A stretch of 12,432 nt of DNA from positions 1 through 12,432 of the forward strand of contig QALA01000050.1 in NCBI GenBank assembly GCA_003343565.1, given 5' to 3'. Each line of letters starts with the position of its first letter. Within the stretch, counting starts at the first letter, position 1. The translations under genes were made by a program, and so were the position numbers. This document shows positions 1 to 6,338 of the stretch, piece by piece. Under the pieces are notes generated by a model. It made no database searches. It saw only the letters and a list, made by a program, of their open reading frames with translations, and had not been told where the DNA came from. The stretch comes from Verrucomicrobiota bacterium (GTDB taxonomy: Bacteria > Verrucomicrobiota > Verrucomicrobiia > Opitutales > Intestinicryptomonadaceae).

Positions 1-102
1 TGCGCGGCGTTTTTTTTAATACGCGCGTAGTCGGCGGGGCTTTTTCGCATAGGCTCCGGTTTTTTTGCGCATTGCGGAAAGCTTTTTGAGAAGTCGCTCT
101 CC
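1..102 (+). repeat. Direct repeat, copy 1 (cut by window edge)
   Basis: This segment recurs at 240-342 with only two substitutions (positions 46/285 C to T, 53/292 G to C) and one missing T in a T run (60-66 against 299-306). It starts at the first base of the window, so the repeat unit may extend further left. It carries T8 and T7 tracts and ends in GTCGCTCTCC. It has no inverted ends or open frame that would mark an insertion sequence. Confidence 0.9.
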
Positions 103-119
103 AACGTTATGCGTTCCCA

Positions 120-159
120 CACTCCCCCCTGAAATTCAGGTGATTTTTCGGGTGGGGTG
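120..159 (+). other. Two-tier hairpin between the direct repeats
   Basis: The outer arms CACTCCCCCC (120-129) and GGGTGGGGTG (150-159) pair over ten positions with one mismatch and one G-T wobble. Inside them CCTGAA (128-133) and TTCAGG (135-140) form a nearly perfect palindrome, sharing two bases with the outer arm, so the two foldings compete in part. No T tract follows directly, so it is not a standard terminator. Function unknown. Confidence 0.35.
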
Positions 160-239
160 CACTGCTGTCGGCGCATTTTTTTTCGCGCGGATTTTCTTTT
201 CGCGTTGTCGGCATTTATGCGTGATGCCGAAGTTTTTTT

Positions 240-342
240 TGCGCGGCGTTTTTTTTAATACGCGCGTAGTCGGCGGGGCTTTTTTGCATAGCCTCCGGTT
301 TTTTTTGCGCATTGCGGAAAGCTTTTTGAGAAGTCGCTCTCC
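240..342 (+). repeat. Direct repeat, copy 2
   Basis: This is the second copy of the segment at 1-102, offset by 239-240 bp. Similarity stops soon after GTCGCTCTCC, apart from a shared GTTAT a few bases later. The 137-bp stretch between the copies is not repeated inside the window, so this is either two dispersed copies or the visible end of a tandem array with a period near 239 bp that continues to the left. Confidence 0.9.
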
Positions 343-1192
343 GAGGTTATTGAGAAGCGGAGTTTTTTGTATTTTGCGAATTTTACGCTCTCCGACTTTT
401 TCGCGCGGAAAGCGATTTTTTCGCGCAACGGCGGCGGTTGCGCGGAATGGTAATCGCCGAGGGTGCGGAATGCGAGGGCAAAAAAGTTTTCGGCGGCCCT
501 TTGCGTCTATTGCTTTGCATCTATCGGATTACGGCGGCGGGGAATTGCGTTCGGACGGTTGGCTTAAATAGTAAGCGCGCAAATTCGGAATAGCGGGATC
601 CAATCGCGCCGCGCGCAATCCCTTCGCAAAACGCGCAAAGGGGCGCAGGGCGCATTTCGGAACCAGCGGAGAATGTGTCGGCGCATTCCGTCACGTTTTT
701 ATGCGGCGTGAAAAAAATCCGTTTTTATCGGGAGTATTCGCCTTCCTTTGGCCGAATGCGGCGCAGGCAAAAGCTCCGCCGCGATGCGGATTGCGATACC
801 TAAACGCGGCAATTCCCATTTCCTTCGGGGGTATTTTTTAATTTGCATTTTGAAAAAGTCCGCTCGATTTTGTTTTTGCGCGCAGGAGTTTATTGTTAAG
901 TGTAGTCGCGCGCGTTGTTTTGCGCGGCAAAACCGCCTTTTTGCGCGCGGGCGGGGCGTTTTCGGCCAAATCGTTTTTTTTGCGAAAGAAAGCCTTGCGG
1001 GAAAATTTTTTTCGGAGGCGTTCGGGCGATGTTTGCGCGGAACTTTTTTTGCGGAAGCTTTCTTGGGGTTGGAACGCGCCCTGAATTGCTGCGCTTGTCT
1101 GGCATTTCTTTGTTTTTTGCGCGCGGGAGGCGGAGATTTTTCCAAAGGCGCAATAATCTTGAAAACGGCGGAAGTCGCGCTACTGTGGCGGC

Positions 1193-2710
1193 ATGAAAAG
1201 AATGGAAAAGTCCGGTGGGAGCAAATCGGCGGGGGGGAACTCCCCGAAAAAAACCGCGCGAAAGTCCGCGGGCGCGAAAGCCGTTTCGGCAAAAAAAACG
1301 GCTGCGGGCGGACAGGCCAGCTGGGGCGGACGATTCAGCGAGCCTCCCAGCGCGCTCATGCTCAGATTCGGAGAGTCGGTATCTTTCGACAGCCTCTTGG
1401 CCAAATACGACATTGAAGGCTCGAAGGCCCACGCAAAAATGCTTGCGAAGTGCGGAATAATAAAGCCTGCCGAGGCCAAAAAGATAGTCGCGGGCTTGGA
1501 CGCCGTTTTAGGGAGAATAGAGTCGGGGGATTTTTCCTGGAAGGAGGAGCTTGAGGACGTTCACATGAACATAGAGCAGGCTCTCACCGCGGAAGTTCCG
1601 GAGGCCGCCAAGCTTCATACCGCGCGCAGCAGAAACGACCAGGTGGCGACAGACATGCGCCTGTTCTTCAAGGACGCATGCTTTGCGATATCCTCCAAAC
1701 TGCGCGCTCTTTTGGGGGCGCTGGTGGATTTTGCCGACGCCAACCGGGACGTATTCATTCCGGGATATACCCATCTTCAGCGCGCGCAGCCGGTGAGCGC
1801 GGCGCATCATATTCTGGCGTGGACGGAGATGTTTGCGCGCGATTTGGAGCGGTTCGGATTTGTCGCCGAAGGCGCGAACGTCTGCCCGCTCGGAAGCGGC
1901 GCGATAGCCGGCACGACGCTGCCGATCGACAGGCTGGAAACGGCGCGGCTGCTGAATTTCACCGATCCCGAAACCGGCGATCCGATAGTCACCGGCAATT
2001 CCATGGACGCTGTTGCCGACCGCGACTGCTTCATGGAATTTTGCTTTGCGTGCGCGGCTTTGGGCGTCCACATATCGCGCGTTTGCGAGGACGCCATAAT
2101 TTGGAACACTTCGGAATTCGCGTTTGTCAGGCTGCCCGACGCCTTTACGACGGGTTCGTCGCTCATGCCGCAGAAGAAGAATCCCGACGCGTTCGAGCTG
2201 ATGCGCGGGAAATCCGCGCGGCTAATCGGAAATTTGAACTGCCTGATGGTCTTGGTAAAGGGCCTGCCGATGGCCTACAACCGCGATTTGCAGGAGGACA
2301 AGCCCGCGGCGTTCGATTCGTTCAGGCAGGCTTCGATTTGCGTGGAAGTGCTGACTGCGTGCGTGTCGCTCATGTCGTTCGACAGGCGGAAGTGCGCTGA
2401 GGCTGTTTCGGATCCGCTGCTGCTGTCCACGGATTTGGCCGACTATTTCGTGATGCTGGGCGTGCCTTTCAGGAAGGCGCACCACATGGTCGGTTCCCTC
2501 GTGGCCCTTTCGGAGAAGTCCGGCGTTCCGATAAGCGAACTGTCCGACGCGGACGTGCTGGCGGTCTGCCCGCAGGCGGATTCGTCGTGGCGGAGCGTGT
2601 TCGATCTCGGCCGGGCGTTTGCGATGAGGGAGAAGCTAGGAATGCCCGGCGCGCGCCAAGTCGAGGCCCAGATTGCGTCGTGGAGGGAGTTTTTGCGGTG
2701 CGGAAAATAG
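1193..2710 (+). CDS. argH: Argininosuccinate lyase (EC 4.3.2.1)
   Basis: ArgH cleaves argininosuccinate to arginine and fumarate, the last step of arginine synthesis, in the cytoplasm as a homotetramer. The protein has 505 residues; the family is usually near 460. The core begins at WGGRF (44-48). The three signature regions are present: HTARSRNDQ at 142-150, GYTHLQRAQP from residue 191 with the likely catalytic His194, and GSSLMPQKKNPD from 321 with the catalytic serine loop (Ser322/Ser323). YNRDLQEDK at 362-370 is also typical. The extra length is a Lys/Ala/Ser/Gly-rich stretch of about 43 residues at the N-terminus. No ATG, GTG or TTG in frame lies between Met4 and the conserved core, so the extension seems real unless translation begins at a rare codon. 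I see no strong ribosome binding site before 1193; Met4 (1202) is an alternative start. obgE follows after 88 bp on the same strand. Confidence 0.96.
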   Translation: MKRMEKSGGSKSAGGNSPKKTARKSAGAKAVSAKKTAAGGQASWGGRFSEPPSALMLRFGESVSFDSLLAKYDIEGSKAHAKMLAKCGIIKPAEAKKIVAGLDAVLGRIESGDFSWKEELEDVHMNIEQALTAEVPEAAKLHTARSRNDQVATDMRLFFKDACFAISSKLRALLGALVDFADANRDVFIPGYTHLQRAQPVSAAHHILAWTEMFARDLERFGFVAEGANVCPLGSGAIAGTTLPIDRLETARLLNFTDPETGDPIVTGNSMDAVADRDCFMEFCFACAALGVHISRVCEDAIIWNTSEFAFVRLPDAFTTGSSLMPQKKNPDAFELMRGKSARLIGNLNCLMVLVKGLPMAYNRDLQEDKPAAFDSFRQASICVEVLTACVSLMSFDRRKCAEAVSDPLLLSTDLADYFVMLGVPFRKAHHMVGSLVALSEKSGVPISELSDADVLAVCPQADSSWRSVFDLGRAFAMREKLGMPGARQVEAQIASWREFLRCGK

Positions 2711-2783
2711 TCGGCAAGCTCTTGGGGCGCAGGCGGAGTTTGTTTGGCAATCCGTTTTGCGCGCCGTCGGGGCCGACAATGGC

Positions 2784-2790
2784 GGAAAGG
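2784..2790 (+). promoter_or_regulatory. Ribosome binding site of obgE
   Basis: GGAAAGG stands 8 bp before the ATG at 2799. It supports that start over the overlapping out-of-frame ATG at 2778, which opens only nine codons. Confidence 0.6.
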
Positions 2791-2798
2791 TTTAGAGC

Positions 2799-3797
2799 AT
2801 GTTTATAGACGAGGCCAATGTCACATTGAAGGCGGGCGACGGCGGCAACGGCTGCGCCGGTTTCAGGCGTGAAAAGTTCGTTCCGTTCGGCGGCCCGGAC
2901 GGGGGCGACGGCGGCAGGGGCGGCGACGTCTACGCCGTGGGGGACGACAACGTGTCGGATCTGGAGGCCTTCACGTTTTCGCCCAATATCCGCGCGGGAA
3001 ACGGAGGCAAGGGCATGGGCCGCCAAAAGACCGGGGAAAGCGGCGCGGACGCGCTGATGCGCCTGCCGCTCGGCACCGTAATCTACAACTCCGAAAACGG
3101 GGCGGCGGTTGCGGAGGTCCTTGAGAAGGGAGAGAAAATTCTGCTTTTGCGCGGCGGTCGCGGCGGACTGGGCAATGTCCATTTTAAAAGCTCCACCAAC
3201 CGCGCGCCGCGCCAGTTCACGCATGGCGAGGAGGGCGAATCGGGAAGCTTTAGGCTCGTGCTAAAGTCGATTGCCGACGCGGGACTGGTGGGATTTCCCA
3301 ATGCGGGGAAGTCGTCGCTCGTCAACATCATTACTCCCGCCAGGCCGAAAGTCGGGGCGTATCCGTTTACGACGCTCCATGTGAACATCGGCACGATTTC
3401 CTATCCCGACACCTACGAGAAGCTCACCCTGGCCGACATTCCGGGACTGATCGAGGGCGCGAGCGACAACCGCGGCTTGGGGCACAGATTCTTGCGCCAC
3501 ATAGAGCGTTGCAAGGCGCTTATCTTGATTATAGACATGGCCGGTACCGACGGCAGGGATCCCCTCGACGACTATGCCGGATTGATGGGGGAGCTTGAAA
3601 AATACTCCCCGGACTTGCTTAAAAAACGCATGATTGTAGCGGCCAATAAAATGGACGAGGAGGCTGCACGCGGGAATTTGAAGGCGTTTAAAAAGAAGTA
3701 TCCGAATCTCGACATAGTTGCGATTTCGTGTCTGACCGGAGAGGGAATCCCGCGTTTGAGAAACGAGATTTACTCGGTCTGCAAATCCGCATTGTGA
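2799..3797 (+). CDS. obgE: GTPase Obg (CgtA)
   Basis: Obg is an essential GTPase that binds the 50S ribosomal subunit and links ribosome maturation to the stringent response and cell-cycle control. The 332-residue protein has the Gly-rich OBG domain at about 1-158 (GDGGNGCAGFRREKFVPFGG near the start, many GG steps) followed by the G domain. G1 is GFPNAGKS at 165-172, the switch I TT pair is at 191-192 (YPFTT), G3 is DIPG at 213-216, G4 is NKMD at 283-286, and G5 is SCL at 310-312, where most relatives have SA. The length shows that the C-terminal OCT domain of some Firmicutes and Actinobacteria is absent, as in many Gram-negative bacteria. In many genomes obg follows rplU-rpmA; here it follows argH instead, with an 88-bp gap and no obvious terminator, so the two are probably co-transcribed. 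Confidence 0.97.
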   Translation: MFIDEANVTLKAGDGGNGCAGFRREKFVPFGGPDGGDGGRGGDVYAVGDDNVSDLEAFTFSPNIRAGNGGKGMGRQKTGESGADALMRLPLGTVIYNSENGAAVAEVLEKGEKILLLRGGRGGLGNVHFKSSTNRAPRQFTHGEEGESGSFRLVLKSIADAGLVGFPNAGKSSLVNIITPARPKVGAYPFTTLHVNIGTISYPDTYEKLTLADIPGLIEGASDNRGLGHRFLRHIERCKALILIIDMAGTDGRDPLDDYAGLMGELEKYSPDLLKKRMIVAANKMDEEAARGNLKAFKKKYPNLDIVAISCLTGEGIPRLRNEIYSVCKSAL

Positions 3798-3830
3798 GTT
3801 TCGCCTTTCGCCGGGGCGCAAAAGCGGCGC

Positions 3831-3884
3831 GTTGCGCGGGGTAAGGGCGCAACAAAAAGCGGCGCGCGAAATTCTTTGCGCCGC
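3831..3884 (+). terminator. Two hairpins downstream of obgE, possible transcript end
   Basis: GTTGCGC (3831-3837) pairs with GCGCAAC (3847-3853) across a 9-nt loop, and GCGGCGC (3859-3865) pairs with GCGCCGC (3878-3884) across a 12-nt loop. They begin 34 bp after the obgE stop. Neither is followed by a T tract, so they are not textbook intrinsic terminators; they could protect the 3' end or slow RNA polymerase. Confidence 0.35.
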
Positions 3885-3929
3885 CGCCTGCGCGAACTTG
3901 CCTTAATTTGGAAAATTCTTGATTTGCGC

Positions 3930-3963
3930 GCAATCTGCAATGCCGCGCCGTGCAATCTGCAAT
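3930..3963 (+). repeat. 12-bp direct repeat, period 22
   Basis: GCAATCTGCAAT occurs at 3930-3941 and again at 3952-3963, separated by ten bases. Each unit itself contains GCAAT twice. Function unknown; such spacing of two helical turns would suit a regulator site, but no gene start is near. Confidence 0.5.
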
Positions 3964-4057
3964 ATCGCAGCGGCTGTACAATGTCGGCTTATTGGAAGTG
4001 CCGCGAAGAATTGCGCAATCGTGCGCAGTGGATTTCGGCGGCGCGCTTCTTTGTGCT

Positions 4058-4131
4058 GCCGGCATGCGAAACGCGGGGCGGCGGGTCGGTTTGCGGGCGT
4101 GTTTTTTAGTCTGTGCCGCCTTGTCATTTTT
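4058..4131 (+). repeat. Intergenic repeat element, copy 1
   Basis: It shares with 4311-4373 the core GCCGGCATGCGAAACGCGGG, then TCGGT, a T6-7 run followed by AGTC, GTGCCGCCTTG and a further T-rich end. This copy has about eleven extra bases in its middle. It has no coding signal. Confidence 0.75.
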
Positions 4132-4310
4132 TTATTTTTTGCGGAAGGGAGATAGTGGAAGTTAGGCTTTTCGACTTTTCTGTGTTTTTTCCGATATTTT
4201 TCCCCCTCCATGCGGCGCATTTGTGAGAGTAGCTCGATAAAAAGTAAAAAGAGTTTCGCACGCAAGCGTTGCGCCGCCGTCGTTCGCGTCACTCTCCCGC
4301 AAGAGGCGTT

Positions 4311-4373
4311 GCCGGCATGCGAAACGCGGGTCGGTGGGCGGTTTTTTTAGTCCGTGCCGCCTTGCCGTTTTTA
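4311..4373 (+). repeat. Intergenic repeat element, copy 2
   Basis: This is the shorter copy of the element at 4058-4131. In this copy GGCGG (4337-4341 region) can pair with CCGCC in GTGCCGCC (4353-4362 region), and a T run follows, a weakly terminator-like layout. Its left part also forms an inverted repeat with 4253-4263 (GTTTCGCACGC against GCATGCGAAAC, one mismatch). Confidence 0.7.
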
Positions 4374-4590
4374 TGCGCTGTTTCCCTTTTATGCCATGTA
4401 TGATGCGCGGCAAGTTTACTGCCGGAGAATTTTATTTGTTCGATGCGCGGTTGCCGTATGGCGGTTTTTTCGGCAGTCGCGCCGTTTTCAATCTGTCGAT
4501 TGCGTTTTTAAGCCGCCGCAAGGCGCGCGAGATAAAAATGAAAGACGGTCGGATTTCGGCAAGTTGGCGTTGCGGCTTGCGCTTGGGAGG

Positions 4591-4624
4591 GGCCGGCGCG
4601 TCCGGCCGGCGGCGCGGTCGCGCC
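4591..4624 (+). other. GC-rich double hairpin
   Basis: GGCCGG (4591-4596) pairs perfectly with CCGGCC (4602-4607) over a 5-nt loop, and GGCGCG (4611-4616) pairs with CGCGCC (4619-4624) over two bases. All stem pairs are G-C. No T tract follows. It may stop or pause transcription entering the pseudopilin operon, or simply reflect the GCG-rich composition. Confidence 0.35.
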
Positions 4625-4880
4625 GTAGCATGGGCGGGCGCCTGATTTAAAATATTGCGAGTAGATGCACTTCTTTTGTTTTCGGAATTTGCGCGTTGCC
4701 TTGCGGACTTATATTTCGAACCGGCGGCGTTTTTTATTTTTTTGCGATTTGGGAACTTTGGAAATTTTGTAGGGACTGCGGACGCGTCCGGCGCCGCTCC
4801 TGCGTCGCCGCAATTTGGGGGAGGAGGCGGATTCCGGCTTTTATTTTGCGCGGAATATCCGATTTTTTTGGAGAATATCT

Positions 4881-4908
4881 TTGACTTTCGCCCAATCGGA
4901 AATATCTT
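4881..4908 (+). promoter_or_regulatory. Sigma-70-like promoter of the pseudopilin operon
   Basis: TTGACT (4881-4886) and TATCTT (4903-4908) are separated by 16 bp; the -35 box matches the consensus at five of six positions and the -10 box at four. The expected transcription start is near 4915, only about five bases before the ATG at 4920. No Shine-Dalgarno sequence precedes that ATG, so a leaderless or near-leaderless message is the simplest reading. Confidence 0.5.
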
Positions 4909-4919
4909 CATTTCTATTG

Positions 4920-5597
4920 ATGAAAAAACACTCCGCTTATACTCCCTTACCCCTCCCCAAGAATAATAAGCGCGCGTTTACGCTTATCGAAATTCTCGTG
5001 GTAATATCCATCATAGTTATTTTGATGGGATTTACCTCCATGATAATCGGCGGCGTGGGCGACACGCAGGGCAAAGCCCGTTCCAAGGCCGATATGGAGC
5101 TTATCGCGACGGCCCTTGAAGCCTTTAGGGGCAAGTACGGCGGCTATCCGCGCATAAGCTGCCAGACCAATGAAGCCACAAACGCGGGCGATCTCTACAA
5201 ATGCTTAGTCGGCAAGATGGCCCTCTCCGTGAAGAACGGGGAAATATATATGGAAGACATTTCCACGCGCCCTCGCAGGCCGTTTCTGGACGCCTCTAAA
5301 ATTAAGATAGGCGATCCGTCGGATCGGGATTCGGACGACGTCGACAGCGAAAAGTCGGGCGTTTTCTTCATGGACGCCTGGCGCGAGCCGTACATGTATT
5401 TTTACGACACCTCCAAAGTCGCCGGAACCGTGGAGGGCGTCTGGCGCTCGCCCGCGTTCATTCTCCTGAGCAAGGGGCCGGACCAGAAGCATACGGAAGT
5501 CAAGAACATGTACGCTACGGGCATTATTCCGGAGGAAAAGGAGTATTTTGAAAAGGAAGAAAACGTGGACAACATTCTGCACGGGCGCATGGATTGA
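4920..5597 (+). CDS. GspG-like prepilin (major pseudopilin type), first gene of operon
   Basis: This 225-residue protein is a type IV prepilin or type II secretion pseudopilin, made as an inner-membrane precursor and trimmed by prepilin peptidase. The leader is 19 residues with basic end KNNKRA; cleavage is expected between Ala19 and Phe20 (FTLIE), leaving Glu24 as the conserved +5 glutamate inside the hydrophobic helix (about 20-43). The soluble part looks like GspG: AFRGKYGGYPRI at 68-79, MDAWREPYMYFYD at 151-163 in place of the usual DPWGNPY, and ILLSKGPDQKH at 181-191 in place of the LYSLGADG loop. The C-terminus is acidic. An upstream extension of the frame starts at TTG (4815) and is rejected because the ATG at 4920 gives a normal leader. 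There is no ribosome binding site. Whether it builds a secretion pseudopilus or a pilus cannot be told from the sequence. Confidence 0.9.
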   Translation: MKKHSAYTPLPLPKNNKRAFTLIEILVVISIIVILMGFTSMIIGGVGDTQGKARSKADMELIATALEAFRGKYGGYPRISCQTNEATNAGDLYKCLVGKMALSVKNGEIYMEDISTRPRRPFLDASKIKIGDPSDRDSDDVDSEKSGVFFMDAWREPYMYFYDTSKVAGTVEGVWRSPAFILLSKGPDQKHTEVKNMYATGIIPEEKEYFEKEENVDNILHGRMD

Positions 5598-5655
5598 CGC
5601 CGCCTGCGCGCGCCTTTGCGCAATTTCATTGAAAAACTCTTAAAACACTACCACC

Positions 5656-5661
5656 AAAGGA
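5656..5661 (+). promoter_or_regulatory. Ribosome binding site of the second pseudopilin
   Basis: AAAGGA stands 8 bp before the ATG at 5670 and decides that start over the upstream in-frame codon at 5616, which would give an 18-residue longer leader without conserved features. Confidence 0.6.
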
Positions 5662-5669
5662 CCTCCTCT

Positions 5670-6314
5670 ATGAAATCTAAAAAAGGATTTACCCTTATCG
5701 AATTGATGATAGTCATAACTATCATCGGAGTGCTGGCTTCGCTTTTGCTTCCGATGATAACCGGCGCGCAACGCGCCACGTACAAGGCCAAGACCAAGAC
5801 GCTCTTTTCCAGCCTTGTCGCCGGCCTGAACAGGTACAAGGACGAATACGGATTTTATCCGAATTTTCTTACGGAAAAAGACCGCGTCAACCTCAACGAC
5901 GCAAGCAATTCCGTCAACTGCGTGCGGGCTCTCACGGGGCGCAATCCCGACGGCACGGCGATGTCCGCCGCCGACAGAATGGCGGTCAACAGGAACAAAA
6001 TCCACATTCTCGATTTCGACGACTCGAATTTGATTGAGAAGCGCAACAGGACGACGAACAAGAACGAGTGGAAAATTGTGGACGCCTTCGGCAATCCGAA
6101 CATCTACATCTGCGTCGACAACGACGGCGACGGCCTGATAAAAAAGGGCTTCCCGACTGCGACCGACGGGGTGAATCCCGTCGATTTGAAGAACGCCGTA
6201 AAAAACGACAAAGTCGGGATACGCGCCGGCGCGATAGTCTTTACGCTCAAGAAGGATTCCAATTCCCCCGCGGCGGATTTCACCTCCGAGGACATATTCA
6301 GCTGGGTGCAATAA
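5670..6314 (+). CDS. GspG-like prepilin with EF-hand-like loop
   Basis: This 214-residue pseudopilin has a very short leader (MKSKKG) with cleavage between Gly6 and Phe7 and the +5 Glu at residue 11, followed by a hydrophobic helix to about residue 30. The rest is GspG-like: the NRYKDEYGFYPNFL segment at 54-67, and VDAFGNPNIYICVD at 137-150 corresponding to the DPWGNPY region. Directly after it comes DNDGDGLI (150-157), which matches the start of an EF-hand calcium loop (D at positions 1, 3 and 5, G at 6, I at 8), although position 12 is Phe, not Glu. GspG proteins are known to bind calcium near this C-terminal region. The end (DIFSW) is also typical. It follows the first pseudopilin after 72 bp and is the second GspG-type subunit in one operon, so the two may be paralogues with different roles. 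Confidence 0.9.
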   Translation: MKSKKGFTLIELMIVITIIGVLASLLLPMITGAQRATYKAKTKTLFSSLVAGLNRYKDEYGFYPNFLTEKDRVNLNDASNSVNCVRALTGRNPDGTAMSAADRMAVNRNKIHILDFDDSNLIEKRNRTTNKNEWKIVDAFGNPNIYICVDNDGDGLIKKGFPTATDGVNPVDLKNAVKNDKVGIRAGAIVFTLKKDSNSPAADFTSEDIFSWVQ

Positions 6315-6338
6315 CAAACTATATATGCCGTTGAGCTT

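Larger units (their letters stand above)
1..1192. other. Non-coding region upstream of argH
   Basis: I see no supportable gene in this 1.2 kb. The open frames that cross it are Phe-, Arg- and Cys-rich, overlap one another on both strands, lack ribosome binding sites and show no recognisable domain; they follow from the scarcity of stop codons in GCG-rich DNA. The region is marked by long T tracts on the + strand (eight runs of six or more T between 10 and 421, and no A run of that length there), by GCGCG clusters, and by the direct repeat pair at 1-102 and 240-342. I could not find a convincing sigma-70 promoter for argH; the candidate TTGTTT (870-875) with TATTGT (891-896) has a short 15-bp spacer and is weak. 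A 15-bp word at 811-825 recurs exactly at 10837-10851 in another intergenic region. Confidence 0.7.
3798..4919. other. Non-coding region between obgE and the pseudopilin operon
   Basis: No supportable gene. Candidate frames are short, low in complexity and overlap in several phases, and the open frame running into the first pseudopilin from 4815 depends on a TTG codon and would add a nonconserved 35-residue leader. The region holds a 12-bp direct repeat (3930-3941 and 3952-3963), an imperfect pair of about 65-75 bp (4058-4131 and 4311-4373), an 11-bp inverted repeat (4253-4263 with 4315-4325, one mismatch), a GC-rich double hairpin (4591-4624), and at its end the promoter of the pseudopilin operon. 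Confidence 0.65.

Noticed and set aside
65..571. 168-codon + strand frame across the direct repeats
   Set aside because: It is mostly Phe, Arg and Ser encoded by T runs and GCG words, has no ribosome binding site, and repeats RIAESFLRSRSP only because the DNA repeat offset is 240 bp after the indel.
748..1416. 222-codon + strand frame overlapping the argH start, and - strand frames at 699-1292 and 896-1432
   Set aside because: They overlap each other and argH, start at a weak codon or inside argH, and are rich in Cys, Phe or Arg with no domain; argH is certain in its own frame.
2469..3224. 251-codon - strand frame across the argH-obgE junction
   Set aside because: Antisense to the conserved ends of two clear genes, with Arg/Ala/Pro-rich sequence and no recognisable motif.
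3903..4413. Two - strand frames sharing the peptide PRFACRQ
   Set aside because: The shared peptide comes from the DNA repeat pair at 4058-4131 and 4311-4373; the rest of the frames do not match each other in phase and show no domain.
4815..4919. Upstream extension of the first pseudopilin from a TTG codon
   Set aside because: It would put 35 nonconserved residues before a normal prepilin leader; the promoter at 4881-4908 also lies inside this extension.
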